In this document: positions 52,594 to 61,463 of the stretch, piece by piece | Layout of the letters: the number at the start of each line of letters is the position of its first letter | How positions within the stretch are numbered: the first letter of the stretch is position 1 | DNA from: Fusicatenibacter saccharivorans | Lineage (GTDB): Bacteria > Bacillota > Clostridia > Lachnospirales > Lachnospiraceae | Direction: 5' to 3' | DNA: 64,000 nucleotides | NCBI RefSeq assembly: GCF_015557635.1 | Contig: NZ_JADNOP010000004.1 | Location: 1 to 64,000 of the forward strand | Translations under genes and position numbers: made by a program | The notes under the pieces: model-generated | What the model saw: the letters and a program-made list of their open reading frames with translations, nothing else | The model's database searches: none | What the model was told of the DNA's origin: nothing

Positions 52594-53768
52594 CAATGCC
52601 GGAAATTCTGCGGAGAAAACTGATGGAGCGGATCGATATCGCATCCGAACCGGATGACGGAGAGGTTCTCGAAGAGATTGACGGTCTGATTTTAGGGGAA
52701 GAAGAAACACGGTATCTTCCGGTGGCACAGAAGGCGGAGCTGCGCAGACAGCTGTTCTACAGTGTGCGGAGGCTCGATGTCCTGCAGGAGCTGCTGGAAG
52801 ATGCGGGAATTACCGAAATTATGGTAAACGGTTATCAGCATATCTTCGTGGAACGGAACGGCAGAATCGAGAGATACGGCAAAAGCTTTACCTCCGCAGA
52901 AAAGCTGGAGGATGTGATTCAGCAGATTGTAGGCCGGTGCAACCGCGTGGTGAATGAACAGAATCCGATTGTGGATGCACGGCTGGAAAATGGAGACCGC
53001 GTCAACGTTGTCATGAAACCGGTCGCATTAAACGGACCGATTCTGACCATCCGCCGCTTTCCGGAGCAGGCGGTGACGATGGAATTTCTGGTCTCCATCG
53101 GGAGTATTACAAAAGAGGCGGCAGAGTTTCTGCAGGCTCTCGTCCGGACCCGCTACAGCATGATGATCGGCGGGGCGACCGGATCTGGCAAAACGACATT
53201 TCTGAATGTGCTTTCCGCCTACATTCCAAAGGGCGAGCGCATCATAACCATCGAAGACAATGCAGAGCTGCAGATCCAGGGTGTGGAGAATCTGGTGCGG
53301 CTGGAAGCAAAAGAGGCAAATCTGGAATCAGGAACAGAAATTACGATCCGCGATCTGATCCGCGCAGCTTTGCGTATGCGGCCGAACCGCGTAATTATCG
53401 GCGAAGTGCGCGGAGCGGAAACGTTTGAATTATTATCCGCACTCAATACCGGGCATGCGGGATCTTTGAGCACGGCACATGCAAACAGCGTGAAAGATAT
53501 GATCTCCCGTCTGGAAACGATGGTGCTGATGGGAGTGCAGCTCCCGTTGGAAGCAATCCGCCGCCAGATTGCATCGGGAATCGAAATTCTCGTGCATTTA
53601 GGACGCGGAGAGGATGGAAGCCGTCGGGTGGAGGAGATCGCAGAGATCACAGGGATGGAGGAGGACGAAATCAAAACGGTTTCTTTGTTTCGAAGAGAAT
53701 ATGGGAGAGGCCTGCAAAAGACAGGCGAACTGGTACACAGAGAAAAACTGGAGGGGAAAACAGGATGA
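52590..53768 (+). CDS. tadA: TadA/CpaF secretion ATPase
   Basis: This 392-residue hexameric secretion ATPase has Walker A GATGSGKTT (about 195-203), an Asp box region IITIEDNAELQ, the Walker B segment RVIIGEVRGAE and a His box STAHANSVKDM. It powers pilus assembly and possibly retraction. The ATG overlaps the upstream stop by four bases, and GAGGAGAAG precedes it. It is the best-conserved member of the operon. Confidence 0.96.
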   Translation: MTMPEILRRKLMERIDIASEPDDGEVLEEIDGLILGEEETRYLPVAQKAELRRQLFYSVRRLDVLQELLEDAGITEIMVNGYQHIFVERNGRIERYGKSFTSAEKLEDVIQQIVGRCNRVVNEQNPIVDARLENGDRVNVVMKPVALNGPILTIRRFPEQAVTMEFLVSIGSITKEAAEFLQALVRTRYSMMIGGATGSGKTTFLNVLSAYIPKGERIITIEDNAELQIQGVENLVRLEAKEANLESGTEITIRDLIRAALRMRPNRVIIGEVRGAETFELLSALNTGHAGSLSTAHANSVKDMISRLETMVLMGVQLPLEAIRRQIASGIEILVHLGRGEDGSRRVEEIAEITGMEEDEIKTVSLFRREYGRGLQKTGELVHREKLEGKTG

Positions 53769-54565
53769 GAATACGTGCGGGAAGCCAGGCAAAGACGGGC
53801 ATGGCAGAGGAGAAGGAGACGAAGGGGATTGACTATCAGATCTGGGAATTTACCGGTCGGGAATATCTCGAAATAGCGGGAATCAGTCTTGGGATTGCCG
53901 CCGCTGTGAACCTGCTCTGTTACCGGGCGTGGTGGGCATGCATTGCTGTGGTTCCGGTTGGAATCGTATGTTTTCACACGTATCGGAAAAACCGGATTCA
54001 GAGACGGAAAGAGGAGCTGTACGACAGCTTCCGGGATCTGATTGCGTGGATGCACACGGCACTGCGTTCCGGCTATTCCATGGAAAATGCAGTGTTGGAG
54101 GCGGCAGGACAGCTGGAACAGTCGCTGGGAAAAGAAAACATTCTGGTACAGGAACTGCGCCGGATGCGTCATAAAATGATGATTTCCGTGCCGGTGGAAC
54201 AACTGTTTCAGGATCTTGCGGTGCGAAGCCGCATTGACGATATTGCGACGTTTGCAAGTGTACTGGTGATTGCGAAGCGGACAGGAGGAAATGTCTGCGA
54301 GATCTTTCAGAATACGTGGGATATTTTCTGTACGAGAATTGACACGATGCGGGAAATCCGTGCGGGCGTTTCTTCCCGGCGGTTCGAGCAGAATATTATG
54401 AGTGTTGTGCCGTTTGGAATTCTGGGATATGTACAGCTTTCCTTTCCGGAATTCTTAAGTGTGATGTATGGGAATGTAATCGGAGTTTTCTTCATGAGCG
54501 GATGCCTTGCCGTGTATCTGGCAGCATGGGTGCTTGGAAAGAAGATTCTGGACATTGAATTTTAA
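53765..54565 (+). CDS. tadB: TadB inner-membrane platform protein
   Basis: This 266-residue protein has hydrophobic segments at about 38-75, a T2SSF-type cytoplasmic domain (LYDSFRDLIAWMHTALRSGYSMENAVLEAA, GGNVCEIFQ) and a C-terminal pair of helices. It overlaps tadA by four bases. With TadC it forms the membrane platform that moves pilin. The length is typical of the short Gram-positive form. Confidence 0.9.
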   Translation: MRIRAGSQAKTGMAEEKETKGIDYQIWEFTGREYLEIAGISLGIAAAVNLLCYRAWWACIAVVPVGIVCFHTYRKNRIQRRKEELYDSFRDLIAWMHTALRSGYSMENAVLEAAGQLEQSLGKENILVQELRRMRHKMMISVPVEQLFQDLAVRSRIDDIATFASVLVIAKRTGGNVCEIFQNTWDIFCTRIDTMREIRAGVSSRRFEQNIMSVVPFGILGYVQLSFPEFLSVMYGNVIGVFFMSGCLAVYLAAWVLGKKILDIEF

Positions 54566-54636
54566 GAAGCAATTGAAGTTTAAAAAGTAAGACTGCGAAT
54601 CATAACGATTCGTCCGCAAAAAAGGGGAGGAATCAA

Positions 54637-55935
54637 ATGTTGTGGATTTGTCTGACCGCATGGGCGGGGCTGTTCATCTGGTATTTCCGGATGAGAAAAA
54701 AGGCGGAAGATCACAAATTGGTGAGACGGATTTTCTGCCTTGCAGCGACAGGGTTTATAGCGGGCACTGCACTCTGCCTTCCGATCGGAGTGCGAAAAGT
54801 TTCAGGAGATGAAAAAGCGGAACTTCAACTGGAACGGGGTGCCTTAGGCAGCCAACCGACAGAGGAAAAACTTGAGGTTTCTGTTGGAAATCAGAAACCG
54901 GAAAGAATTACACTGTCTGTACCTGCAAGAGCTTACAGCGCAGAAGAGATAGAAGAGGCGTTCAGTGCGGCGATAGAGGCGCTGGATGAAATCATCTTAG
55001 GTGAGAATCTGTCTTTTCATACGGTAAACAGAAACATGGATCTGGTTACGGAAATACCGGGAAGCCCGGTGGCGCTTAGCTGGGAAACAGACAGGCCGTT
55101 GTTGATTGACAGCCGGGGTTTGCTGTCAGACGAGATTCCCGAAGAAGGAGTGGAGGTTACGCTGAAAGCGGAACTGGAACTTCAGGGGGAAACAACAGAA
55201 TATATACGGAAGGTTCAGGTCTATCCACCGGAGATAAAAGGGCGGGATGCGGTTCTTAGGGCACTGAAAAAAGCAGTGGAAAAAGAAAACGAAGCGCATC
55301 CCGAAGAAACAGCTTATTATCTGCCGGAGACACTGAACGGAGAAACTGTAACATGGTCAAAAGTGCCGGATCTGACAGGTCTGGAGCTGATGGCACTTGC
55401 CGCGGCGGCAGGAGCAGTCTGCTGGGCGGCAAAAGGAAGGGAAGAAGAAAAAGCAAGGCAGAAAAGAGAAGAACAGATGCTGCGGGATTATCCCGAAATT
55501 GTCAGCAAAATGGTTCTTCTTCTGGGTGCCGGGCTTGGGATGCGGAAAGTACTCGAGCGGATTGCAGTGGATTACCGGAAAAATCTGGCGCTTGGCGGGC
55601 AGAAACGTTTTGCCTATGAAGAGATTGTATTTACCTGCCAGGAGATGGAAAACGGTGTTTCCGAGCAGGAAGCGTACCAGCGCATGGGAATGCGTATGGG
55701 AACCGGAGCGTATCGTTCCCTTGCTGTTCTGCTGACGCAGAATCTGAAAAAAGGCAGTAAAGGACTGCTGGAATTATTGAAACAGGAATCGCAGGAGGCC
55801 TTTGAGGAGAGAAGAAGGCAGGCGAAAACAACAGGAGAAAAGGCATCGACAAAGCTTCTTCTTCCGATGGGCATGATGCTTGCGGTTGTATTGGTCATAC
55901 TCACGGTTCCGGCATTTTTGTCCTTTTATGCATAG
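54637..55935 (+). CDS. tadC: TadC-like platform protein with a large extracytoplasmic domain
   Basis: This 432-residue protein keeps the T2SSF domain in its C-terminal half (DYPEIVSKMVLLLGAGLGMRKVLERI ... KKGSKGLLELLKQES). Ahead of it are two N-terminal helices (about 2-16 and 32-52), a soluble region of about 195 residues (53-248), and a third helix (about 249-268). By the positive-inside rule the soluble region faces outward. Ordinary TadC proteins lack this insert. Its role, perhaps pilin or envelope contact, is unknown. GGGGAGG precedes the ATG. Confidence 0.82.
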   Translation: MLWICLTAWAGLFIWYFRMRKKAEDHKLVRRIFCLAATGFIAGTALCLPIGVRKVSGDEKAELQLERGALGSQPTEEKLEVSVGNQKPERITLSVPARAYSAEEIEEAFSAAIEALDEIILGENLSFHTVNRNMDLVTEIPGSPVALSWETDRPLLIDSRGLLSDEIPEEGVEVTLKAELELQGETTEYIRKVQVYPPEIKGRDAVLRALKKAVEKENEAHPEETAYYLPETLNGETVTWSKVPDLTGLELMALAAAAGAVCWAAKGREEEKARQKREEQMLRDYPEIVSKMVLLLGAGLGMRKVLERIAVDYRKNLALGGQKRFAYEEIVFTCQEMENGVSEQEAYQRMGMRMGTGAYRSLAVLLTQNLKKGSKGLLELLKQESQEAFEERRRQAKTTGEKASTKLLLPMGMMLAVVLVILTVPAFLSFYA

Positions 55936-55985
55936 GGGATGTTTTTATCCCCACAACAGCTGGTAAAGAGAGGGAGGTGGGAATT

Positions 55986-56153
55986 ATGAAGCTGATATCG
56001 GAGTTCTGGAAAGAGGAAGATGCGGTGGGTGTTGTGGAAGTGATTCTGATTCTCGTTGTGCTGATCGGACTCGTACTAATCTTTAAAAAGCAGCTTGTGA
56101 GTCTGGTCAACAGTCTGATGGAGAAGGTCACAAACCAGAGCAACACCGTATAA
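55986..56153 (+). CDS. flp: Flp1-like type IVb pilin
   Basis: This protein of 55 residues is the likely major pilin. A charged leader MKLISEFWKEEDA is followed by VGVVEVILILVVLIGLVLIF and a short tail. Cutting after Ala13 leaves Val1 and Glu5 of the mature pilin, the usual placement for type IV pilins. It matches the Flp1-like family of Gram-positive Tad loci. GGGAGGTGGGAATT precedes the ATG. Confidence 0.88.
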   Translation: MKLISEFWKEEDAVGVVEVILILVVLIGLVLIFKKQLVSLVNSLMEKVTNQSNTV

Positions 56154-56309
56154 ACGGGAAAATGTCCAATACGGAACTCCAAAGAAAAATTTAGAAGCCG
56201 GTACGGACCTATATGTCATTTGCATATCTGTGTCTCGGTATATCCTTTATCCGATCCACGGCATCTAAAGTTCGAAAAAGTAAAAGTAAAGTGGAAGGAG
56301 CTGTATCCC

Positions 56310-57842
56310 ATGAGGGAAACAGAAAGACAGAAAAGATGGGCAGCCGGAAGCATAACAGCATATTTGTGTCTCGTTCTGATACTGATGCTTTCCCTGATTT
56401 CCGGGACAATTGCGTCGGTGCGAAATGCCCATGCACGGGTGATGACGGCCTGCGCAATGGAACAGGGACTGTATTCTCTGTTTGCCGGGTATGACAGAAC
56501 ACTGCTGGGACAGTACGAGCTGTTTTTTTATAACGGCGGGGATAAGAGCGGTGTCTGGAAACCTGAAACCATGAGCAGAAAAGTCGCAGAAACTGCGGGA
56601 GAAGTTCTGTCCCCCACTGCATCGGGGATGGGAATTCTATCAGGCAGTTTATCTGGCGGACAGGTTACAGAAGTTTATCTCGGCGGCTATCGTCTTGCGA
56701 CAGACGAGGAGGGAAGTGCTTTCTCCCGTCAGATCTGTGAGGCAATGAAAGCCAGCCTTGGAACTTATGGAATACAGCAGCTTTCCCAGAAATTAAGAGG
56801 AGAACAGGAAACCGTGAAACGTCAGGAGGACGGACAGAGCGGTTACGAGGAAGAGGAGGTTTTAAAACAGTATGAAGAATCCAAACAGCCAGAAGAGGGA
56901 ACAGAAAAAACAAAAGGTGAAGGAGAATCTGGAAACGGCACGCCTTCGGAACCGGATCAGAAGCAGCCGGTACCGGAAGATTTTGTGAATCCGATTGAGG
57001 TCATTCAAAAAGTAATGAAAATGGGAATTTTAGGACTGGTCCTCCCGGAAGGGCAGGCACTGTCACAGGGGGAAACGGATGTATCGTTTCTTGCATCAAA
57101 ACGGGAGCTGCAGAGCGGGTTTGGCATGGCAGAGTGTGGAAAAGAACTGAGCTTTGTGGATAAGATGCTTTCGTCCGAATATATTCTGTGGAAATTTCCG
57201 TGCTATACCAGCAAGGAGAAGAAGGAAGGGCTGCAGTGCCAGGTGGAATATGTGCTCTGCGGAAAAAACAGTGACCAGGATAATCTGGCGGGAACCGTGA
57301 ACCGTCTGCTGGCGCTGCGGGAGGCGGCAAATCTGGTGTATCTGGCGAAAGATGCGCAGAAGCAGGGCGAGATGGAAGCAATGGCGGGGGTAATTGCCGC
57401 GTCGTTTGGAGTTCCGGCGGCGATGCCGGTTGTGAAAATGGCACTTGCCGTGTGCTGGGCATTTGCAGAAAGCATTCTGGATCTGCGGGAAATGCTGGAT
57501 GGTGGAAAAGTAGCACTGTTCAAAACGGCAGAATCGTGGCAGCTTTCTCTGGAACAGCTTCCGAAACTGCTGGAAACAGGGGATCAGAGCAGAAAAAATG
57601 CACCGGGCGGCATGGAGTATTCCGATTATCTGCGGCTGCTTTTGATGCAGAAATCGGGAAAAGCGGTAACGTTTGGAGCGATGGATCTGGTGGAATACAA
57701 TATGCGGACAGAACAGCAGCAGCTGGGTTTCCGACTGGATTGCTGTGTCGATGAACTGGAAGCCGGTTTTACGGCGGTAATTGGGAAACGAGAGTATGAG
57801 ATTACGAGAAATTATGGATATGAGATGCAGGGAGCAGCCTGA
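56310..57842 (+). CDS. DUF5702-type Tad-associated protein
   Basis: This 510-residue protein has one N-terminal transmembrane helix (about 14-36, TAYLCLVLILMLSLISG) and a large extracytoplasmic part. A Glu/Lys/Gln-rich low-complexity stretch lies at about 170-220. It matches the DUF5702 proteins found in Clostridial Tad operons, which may be minor pilins or pilus-tip components. The start at 56310 follows AAGGAG; the open frame upstream has no site. It overlaps the next gene. Confidence 0.8.
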   Translation: MRETERQKRWAAGSITAYLCLVLILMLSLISGTIASVRNAHARVMTACAMEQGLYSLFAGYDRTLLGQYELFFYNGGDKSGVWKPETMSRKVAETAGEVLSPTASGMGILSGSLSGGQVTEVYLGGYRLATDEEGSAFSRQICEAMKASLGTYGIQQLSQKLRGEQETVKRQEDGQSGYEEEEVLKQYEESKQPEEGTEKTKGEGESGNGTPSEPDQKQPVPEDFVNPIEVIQKVMKMGILGLVLPEGQALSQGETDVSFLASKRELQSGFGMAECGKELSFVDKMLSSEYILWKFPCYTSKEKKEGLQCQVEYVLCGKNSDQDNLAGTVNRLLALREAANLVYLAKDAQKQGEMEAMAGVIAASFGVPAAMPVVKMALAVCWAFAESILDLREMLDGGKVALFKTAESWQLSLEQLPKLLETGDQSRKNAPGGMEYSDYLRLLLMQKSGKAVTFGAMDLVEYNMRTEQQQLGFRLDCCVDELEAGFTAVIGKREYEITRNYGYEMQGAA

Positions 57843-58746
57843 AAAATGGGATGACTCCGGCAGGGATACAAAAGGGTGTTCTTCTGAACGGCACATTTAT
57901 TTCTGGAACCTTATCAAAAAACTTATCCACTCTTCCGGGAATTTTTATAAATCCGGATCAGGAGAGCAGCCTTTTGTAAAACGAAAATGGAACAGGGCAA
58001 GCCTGACGGTGGAAGCTTCACTGGCACTTCCTGTTTTTCTGATCGCGGTTCTTGTGTTATTAAAAATCGTGGATCTTTACCGGCTGCATGGAATGCTGAC
58101 GGTATCTCTGCAGGAGTCCGCGCGGTATCTTTCCGTCTGTGCCTACGCGGTGGATGAGACAGGAAAAGAAACGTATGAAATACCGGAAACGGCCGCGTGC
58201 ATTGCTTATGCAGAAGCAAAGATTCCAAAAGAAATCCGCGAAAATGGAATGGTGACACTGGCAGGAAGCCGTGTGAAAAATGGATGGCTGGAACTGAAAG
58301 CGATTTACTGGCCGAAAATGAGAAACCGCCTCATTCCGGTGCGGAACCGGGGAATTGCAGCGTGTGCGAAAGTGCATCTGTTCTGCGGAAAGACAGAAGA
58401 GGAGGCGGATGAAGAAGAGGGCGAAGCAAAACAGATGGTGTGGGTGACTGAGAACGGCAGTGTGTATCATACCGATTCGTCGTGCAGTCATATCAATCTT
58501 TCGATCCAGGTTTCCTCACCGGGTGCGCTTGCGTGGAAACGGAATCAGGATGGAGAAAAATATAAGGAATGCGAACAGTGCGTGGGAAATGGCGCTGCGG
58601 GTGCGGAAGTTTACTATACGAAATACGGAAACCGGTATCATAACAGTCTTTCCTGCAAAGGGCTGAAACGTAAAGTAAAACTTGTAGCACTGGAACAGAC
58701 GGATGGACTGCCGCAGTGCTCGAAATGCGCGAAAAAGGCGGCGTAA
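57814..58746 (+). CDS. TadE-like minor pilin with a duplicated Cys/His C-terminal motif
   Basis: The 310-residue protein has a TadE-type helix starting RASLTVEASLALPVFLIAVL (about residue 61). Cutting before Ser would place Glu at mature position 5. The C-terminal ~110 residues carry two copies of a pattern Tyr-His-x4-Cys ... Cys-x2-Cys: VYHTDSSCSH...CEQC, and RYHNSLSCKG...CSKC. It resembles the small zinc motif in Ada-like C-terminal modules. Such repeats suggest metal binding outside the cell. The start codon is uncertain (57796, 57814 or 57820), and all overlap the upstream gene. Confidence 0.8.
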   Translation: MDMRCREQPEKWDDSGRDTKGCSSERHIYFWNLIKKLIHSSGNFYKSGSGEQPFVKRKWNRASLTVEASLALPVFLIAVLVLLKIVDLYRLHGMLTVSLQESARYLSVCAYAVDETGKETYEIPETAACIAYAEAKIPKEIRENGMVTLAGSRVKNGWLELKAIYWPKMRNRLIPVRNRGIAACAKVHLFCGKTEEEADEEEGEAKQMVWVTENGSVYHTDSSCSHINLSIQVSSPGALAWKRNQDGEKYKECEQCVGNGAAGAEVYYTKYGNRYHNSLSCKGLKRKVKLVALEQTDGLPQCSKCAKKAA

Positions 58747-58774
58747 GAAAGCCGGATATGAGCAGAGCAGGTGT

Positions 58775-58802
58775 CTTCTTTCCGGGTGAGACCGGAAAGA
58801 AG
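58775..58802 (+). other. Stem-loop inside the Tad operon
   Basis: CTTCTTTCCGG pairs perfectly with CCGGAAAGAAG over six bases. No T run follows. It probably sets relative mRNA levels of the genes on each side. Confidence 0.5.
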
Positions 58803-58846
58803 GACGGTAAACAGAAACTCGGGTTTGCGGAAAGGAGGCCGCGGCT

Positions 58847-59278
58847 GTGTATCAGGAAGAAGTAAAGAGTGCAATTATATTGCTGTATCTGGGGATTCTT
58901 GCCGGAATGGATGTGAGGAAACGGCAGATCAGCCTTGTCCTGACCGGTGTTTTATTCCTTGCAGGCATTGGATGGCAGATTCTGGTGGAACAGACATCGT
59001 GGCTGGAATGGCTGCTGTCCCTGCTGCCGGGAGCGGGATTTCTGACGCTCAGTTATATATCACGGGAACAGGTGGGATACGGGGACGGCCTTCTGCTTCT
59101 GACGGTTGGAATCTGGCTGGGATTTGGGCAGACGTTCGGCGTTCTGACGCTGGGACTCATTCTCTGTTCGGTACTCTGCGGAGTTCTTCTGATGCGGAAG
59201 AAAATACGGAAACAGGATTCTATACCGCTGGTGCCGTTTCTGCTGCTTGGATTTGTGGGGAGGTGCGGAATGCTTTGA
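58847..59278 (+). CDS. Prepilin peptidase, A24 family (second, short copy)
   Basis: This 143-residue membrane protein has catalytic aspartates in AGMDVRKRQIS (about residue 22) and VGYGDGLLLLTVG (GxGD). It is shorter than the tadV product, with four to five helices. The start is GTG 58847, eight bases after AAAGGAGG. A second peptidase may be dedicated to the TadE-type minor pilins beside it. This is inference. Confidence 0.87.
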   Translation: MYQEEVKSAIILLYLGILAGMDVRKRQISLVLTGVLFLAGIGWQILVEQTSWLEWLLSLLPGAGFLTLSYISREQVGYGDGLLLLTVGIWLGFGQTFGVLTLGLILCSVLCGVLLMRKKIRKQDSIPLVPFLLLGFVGRCGML

Positions 59279-59706
59279 AAGTGAAAATGAGAAAAGCAAG
59301 TATTACGGTAGAGGCAGTTCTGGTCGTGCCGCTTGTTCTGATGGTGATTTTTCTTCTGCTGTCGCTGACATTTTTTGTGCACGCACGGAGCTGGTATACA
59401 TTTGCGGCATATGAAAGCACAATGCTTGCCGCCAGTGAAGGCCGCCTGTCTGTGGAAAAAGGAGAGGCAGCCGCCCAAAGCCGGATGGAATGGTGGATTT
59501 CCCAGATACCGCTTCCGGCTGAATCGGTGACTGTACAGACGGAATGCAGAGAAAAAGAGATTCAGATAAAAGCAGAAGGAAACATTCTGCCAATCTGGAG
59601 CCGGAACGCGTGGGAATATTCGGTTTTGAGTGAAAGCAGGAGAAACAATCCGGTGAAAACGATCCGGAAGATACGGGCAGTAAAACAGATCTGGAACCAG
59701 AAGTAA
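59275..59706 (+). CDS. TadE/TadF-like minor pilin (TTG start)
   Basis: This 143-residue protein has a pilin-type helix RKASITVEAVLVVPLVLMVIF at its N-terminus; cutting before Ser leaves Glu at position 5. A soluble part of about 100 residues follows. The best start is TTG 59275, overlapping the peptidase stop, with GGAGG about 11 bases upstream; ATG 59287 is an alternative. It is a predicted minor pilin or pilus-tip component. Confidence 0.82.
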   Translation: MKVKMRKASITVEAVLVVPLVLMVIFLLLSLTFFVHARSWYTFAAYESTMLAASEGRLSVEKGEAAAQSRMEWWISQIPLPAESVTVQTECREKEIQIKAEGNILPIWSRNAWEYSVLSESRRNNPVKTIRKIRAVKQIWNQK

Positions 59707-59722
59707 GGACGGAAGCGGAGAA

Positions 59723-61216
59723 ATGCAGATTGATTATAAAAGAGATTTGAACCATACGTATGTTATTTTACAGGAGGAAAAAGAGCCGGACACGGCGTCG
59801 TATCAGATCCGTATGCTGCTGACAAACGCAATCCCAGGGCTTTTGGACTGCAAAATCGGGAAAATGGATGATAAAACACTGTTTTACTATGAGGTGACAT
59901 CAAGGCAGTCGCTTCAGAGTGTGTTTGAACAGCGCTCGATTGGGGCGGAGGCGCTGCGGAAACTATTTGAACAGCTGCTGGATCTTCTCGAAGAACTGGG
60001 GCAGTACCTGCTTGCACCGGACGGCCTCGTTCTGCAGCCGGAGCTGGTTTTTGCAGATGCAAATCTGGAGAACTTTTCCTTCTGTTATCTGCCGGGAAAG
60101 CAGGGACACACAGGCTGTTTTCAGAAGCAGATCCGGGAGCTGATGGAATATCTGCTGCCGAAGCTGGATCACCAGGAGCAGGATGCGGTAGTACTCGGGT
60201 ATGGACTGTATCGGGAGATTTCGGCGGAGATCTTTTCGGTTGAGATGATTCAGGCACTCTTATATCAGACAGGGAAAGAGAAGAAAGAAACGACGGAGCA
60301 GGAGGGAAAAGAGCGTCCTAGGGAAGAAAATCCGCCTGTACAGATGGAGGAAACACTTTGGGGAGAACAAGAAGCGGAAGCGGCGGAAAATTTTTTTGTG
60401 GAAGCGGAGGAAGAAAAGGATGAGGGACGCTGGAAAAATATTGTGGAAGCAGTGATCTGCATCGGATTTCTGGGAGGTGTGCTGGCACTGCGGTGGACAC
60501 AGGCCGAAACTGTTTGGTATCTGGTGCTGGGAGGAGCGGCGGCTGTTGTGGGAATTGTAAGTCTGGTATTGGAACTTGTCAGCCGATGGAAAAAGCGGCA
60601 GTCGGGAACAGAAACAGGAAGCTATGGGAAGGCCGCAGGAATCCGGAAACAAGGAGAAACAGGAGATGTATTTTCGGAATATCAGAATCGGAAGGGCTTA
60701 AAACAGAAAGATGGAACATGGAATCCGAAAAGCGATACAGAACAGCAGGGATGGAGAAGGGATTCCTCAGTCGAAAAAGAGAAAACATGGGAAAAGAATG
60801 AAGAACAGGAAAACAGAAAGATGCACAGCCTGATGGAATTGGAGGGGCATGAAGAGGATCTGTTTGGAAAAACGGAACTGCTGACCAGCCCGGAGGATGA
60901 GGGAAGGGCATATCTGATTCCGATAGATCCGATTGATCTTCCGCTGATTCCGATTGAACGCGGAAGCACATTGATTGGAAAACTGTCAGCGGCGGCAGAT
61001 GTAATTCTGCCATACCGTACGGTAAGCCGCCTTCACGCAAAGCTGGTCAGTACAGAAGAGGGAGATTATCTGCTGGATCTGAATTCGCGGAACGGAACAA
61101 CGGTGAATGGCGTTCCATTGATGGGCGAGACAAAAAAGAAGCTGGAGGATGGAGACGATATCTCATTTGCCGGGAAGAAATACCGGTATAAGGCGGGAGA
61201 GAAAAACAGAAATTAG
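59723..61216 (+). CDS. DUF6382-FHA domain membrane protein
   Basis: This 497-residue protein has an N-terminal domain typical of DUF6382 (MQIDYKRDLNHTYVIL ... QSVFEQRSIGAEALRKLF). Two hydrophobic segments (about 240-285) and a charged linker follow. The C-terminal FHA domain (about 415-497) has ERGSTLIGK, RTVSRLHAKL and LDLNSRNGTTVNG, the phosphothreonine-binding motifs. Its place at the end of the Tad operon suggests that the pilus is controlled by Ser/Thr phosphorylation. The partner kinase is not in the window. Confidence 0.88.
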   Translation: MQIDYKRDLNHTYVILQEEKEPDTASYQIRMLLTNAIPGLLDCKIGKMDDKTLFYYEVTSRQSLQSVFEQRSIGAEALRKLFEQLLDLLEELGQYLLAPDGLVLQPELVFADANLENFSFCYLPGKQGHTGCFQKQIRELMEYLLPKLDHQEQDAVVLGYGLYREISAEIFSVEMIQALLYQTGKEKKETTEQEGKERPREENPPVQMEETLWGEQEAEAAENFFVEAEEEKDEGRWKNIVEAVICIGFLGGVLALRWTQAETVWYLVLGGAAAVVGIVSLVLELVSRWKKRQSGTETGSYGKAAGIRKQGETGDVFSEYQNRKGLKQKDGTWNPKSDTEQQGWRRDSSVEKEKTWEKNEEQENRKMHSLMELEGHEEDLFGKTELLTSPEDEGRAYLIPIDPIDLPLIPIERGSTLIGKLSAAADVILPYRTVSRLHAKLVSTEEGDYLLDLNSRNGTTVNGVPLMGETKKKLEDGDDISFAGKKYRYKAGEKNRN

Positions 61217-61377
61217 AGAAAAATGACGCATTACACTTTTTCGATTTGGAGAAAGCGCTGGATGCGTTATTTTTAATATGGCAGAATGATCAAAGAAAAA
61301 AGTTATGCGAATGAAACAAAAATATTACAGAAAAGAAAATTATGCATAAAATTAAAAAAAGAAATAATGTAAAAAAT

Positions 61378-61440
61378 AATGTCATAAAACGTCGAAAGCC
61401 GTCGTGAAGCGTCAATAATTGTCGAAAAACGTTTATCAAA
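61378..61440 (+). promoter_or_regulatory. 10-bp-phased array of Spo0A-like (0A) boxes
   Basis: GTC-led units recur every 10 bp at 61381, 61391, 61401, 61411 and 61421, with a degenerate GTT unit at 61431. The clearest are GTCGAAA at 61391 and ATTGTCGAA at about 61418-61426, close to the 0A box TTTGTCRAA. One turn of the helix separates each unit, as in known tandem 0A sites. The array lies about 24 bp upstream of the rhomboid -35. Confidence 0.6.
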
Positions 61441-61463
61441 AAAGAAAAAAATTTGACGATTTC

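Noticed and set aside
51553-52728. A 391-codon minus-strand frame opposite tadZ and tadA
   Set aside because: It is a shadow of well-supported Tad genes and reads as low-complexity Arg/His/Phe-rich sequence.
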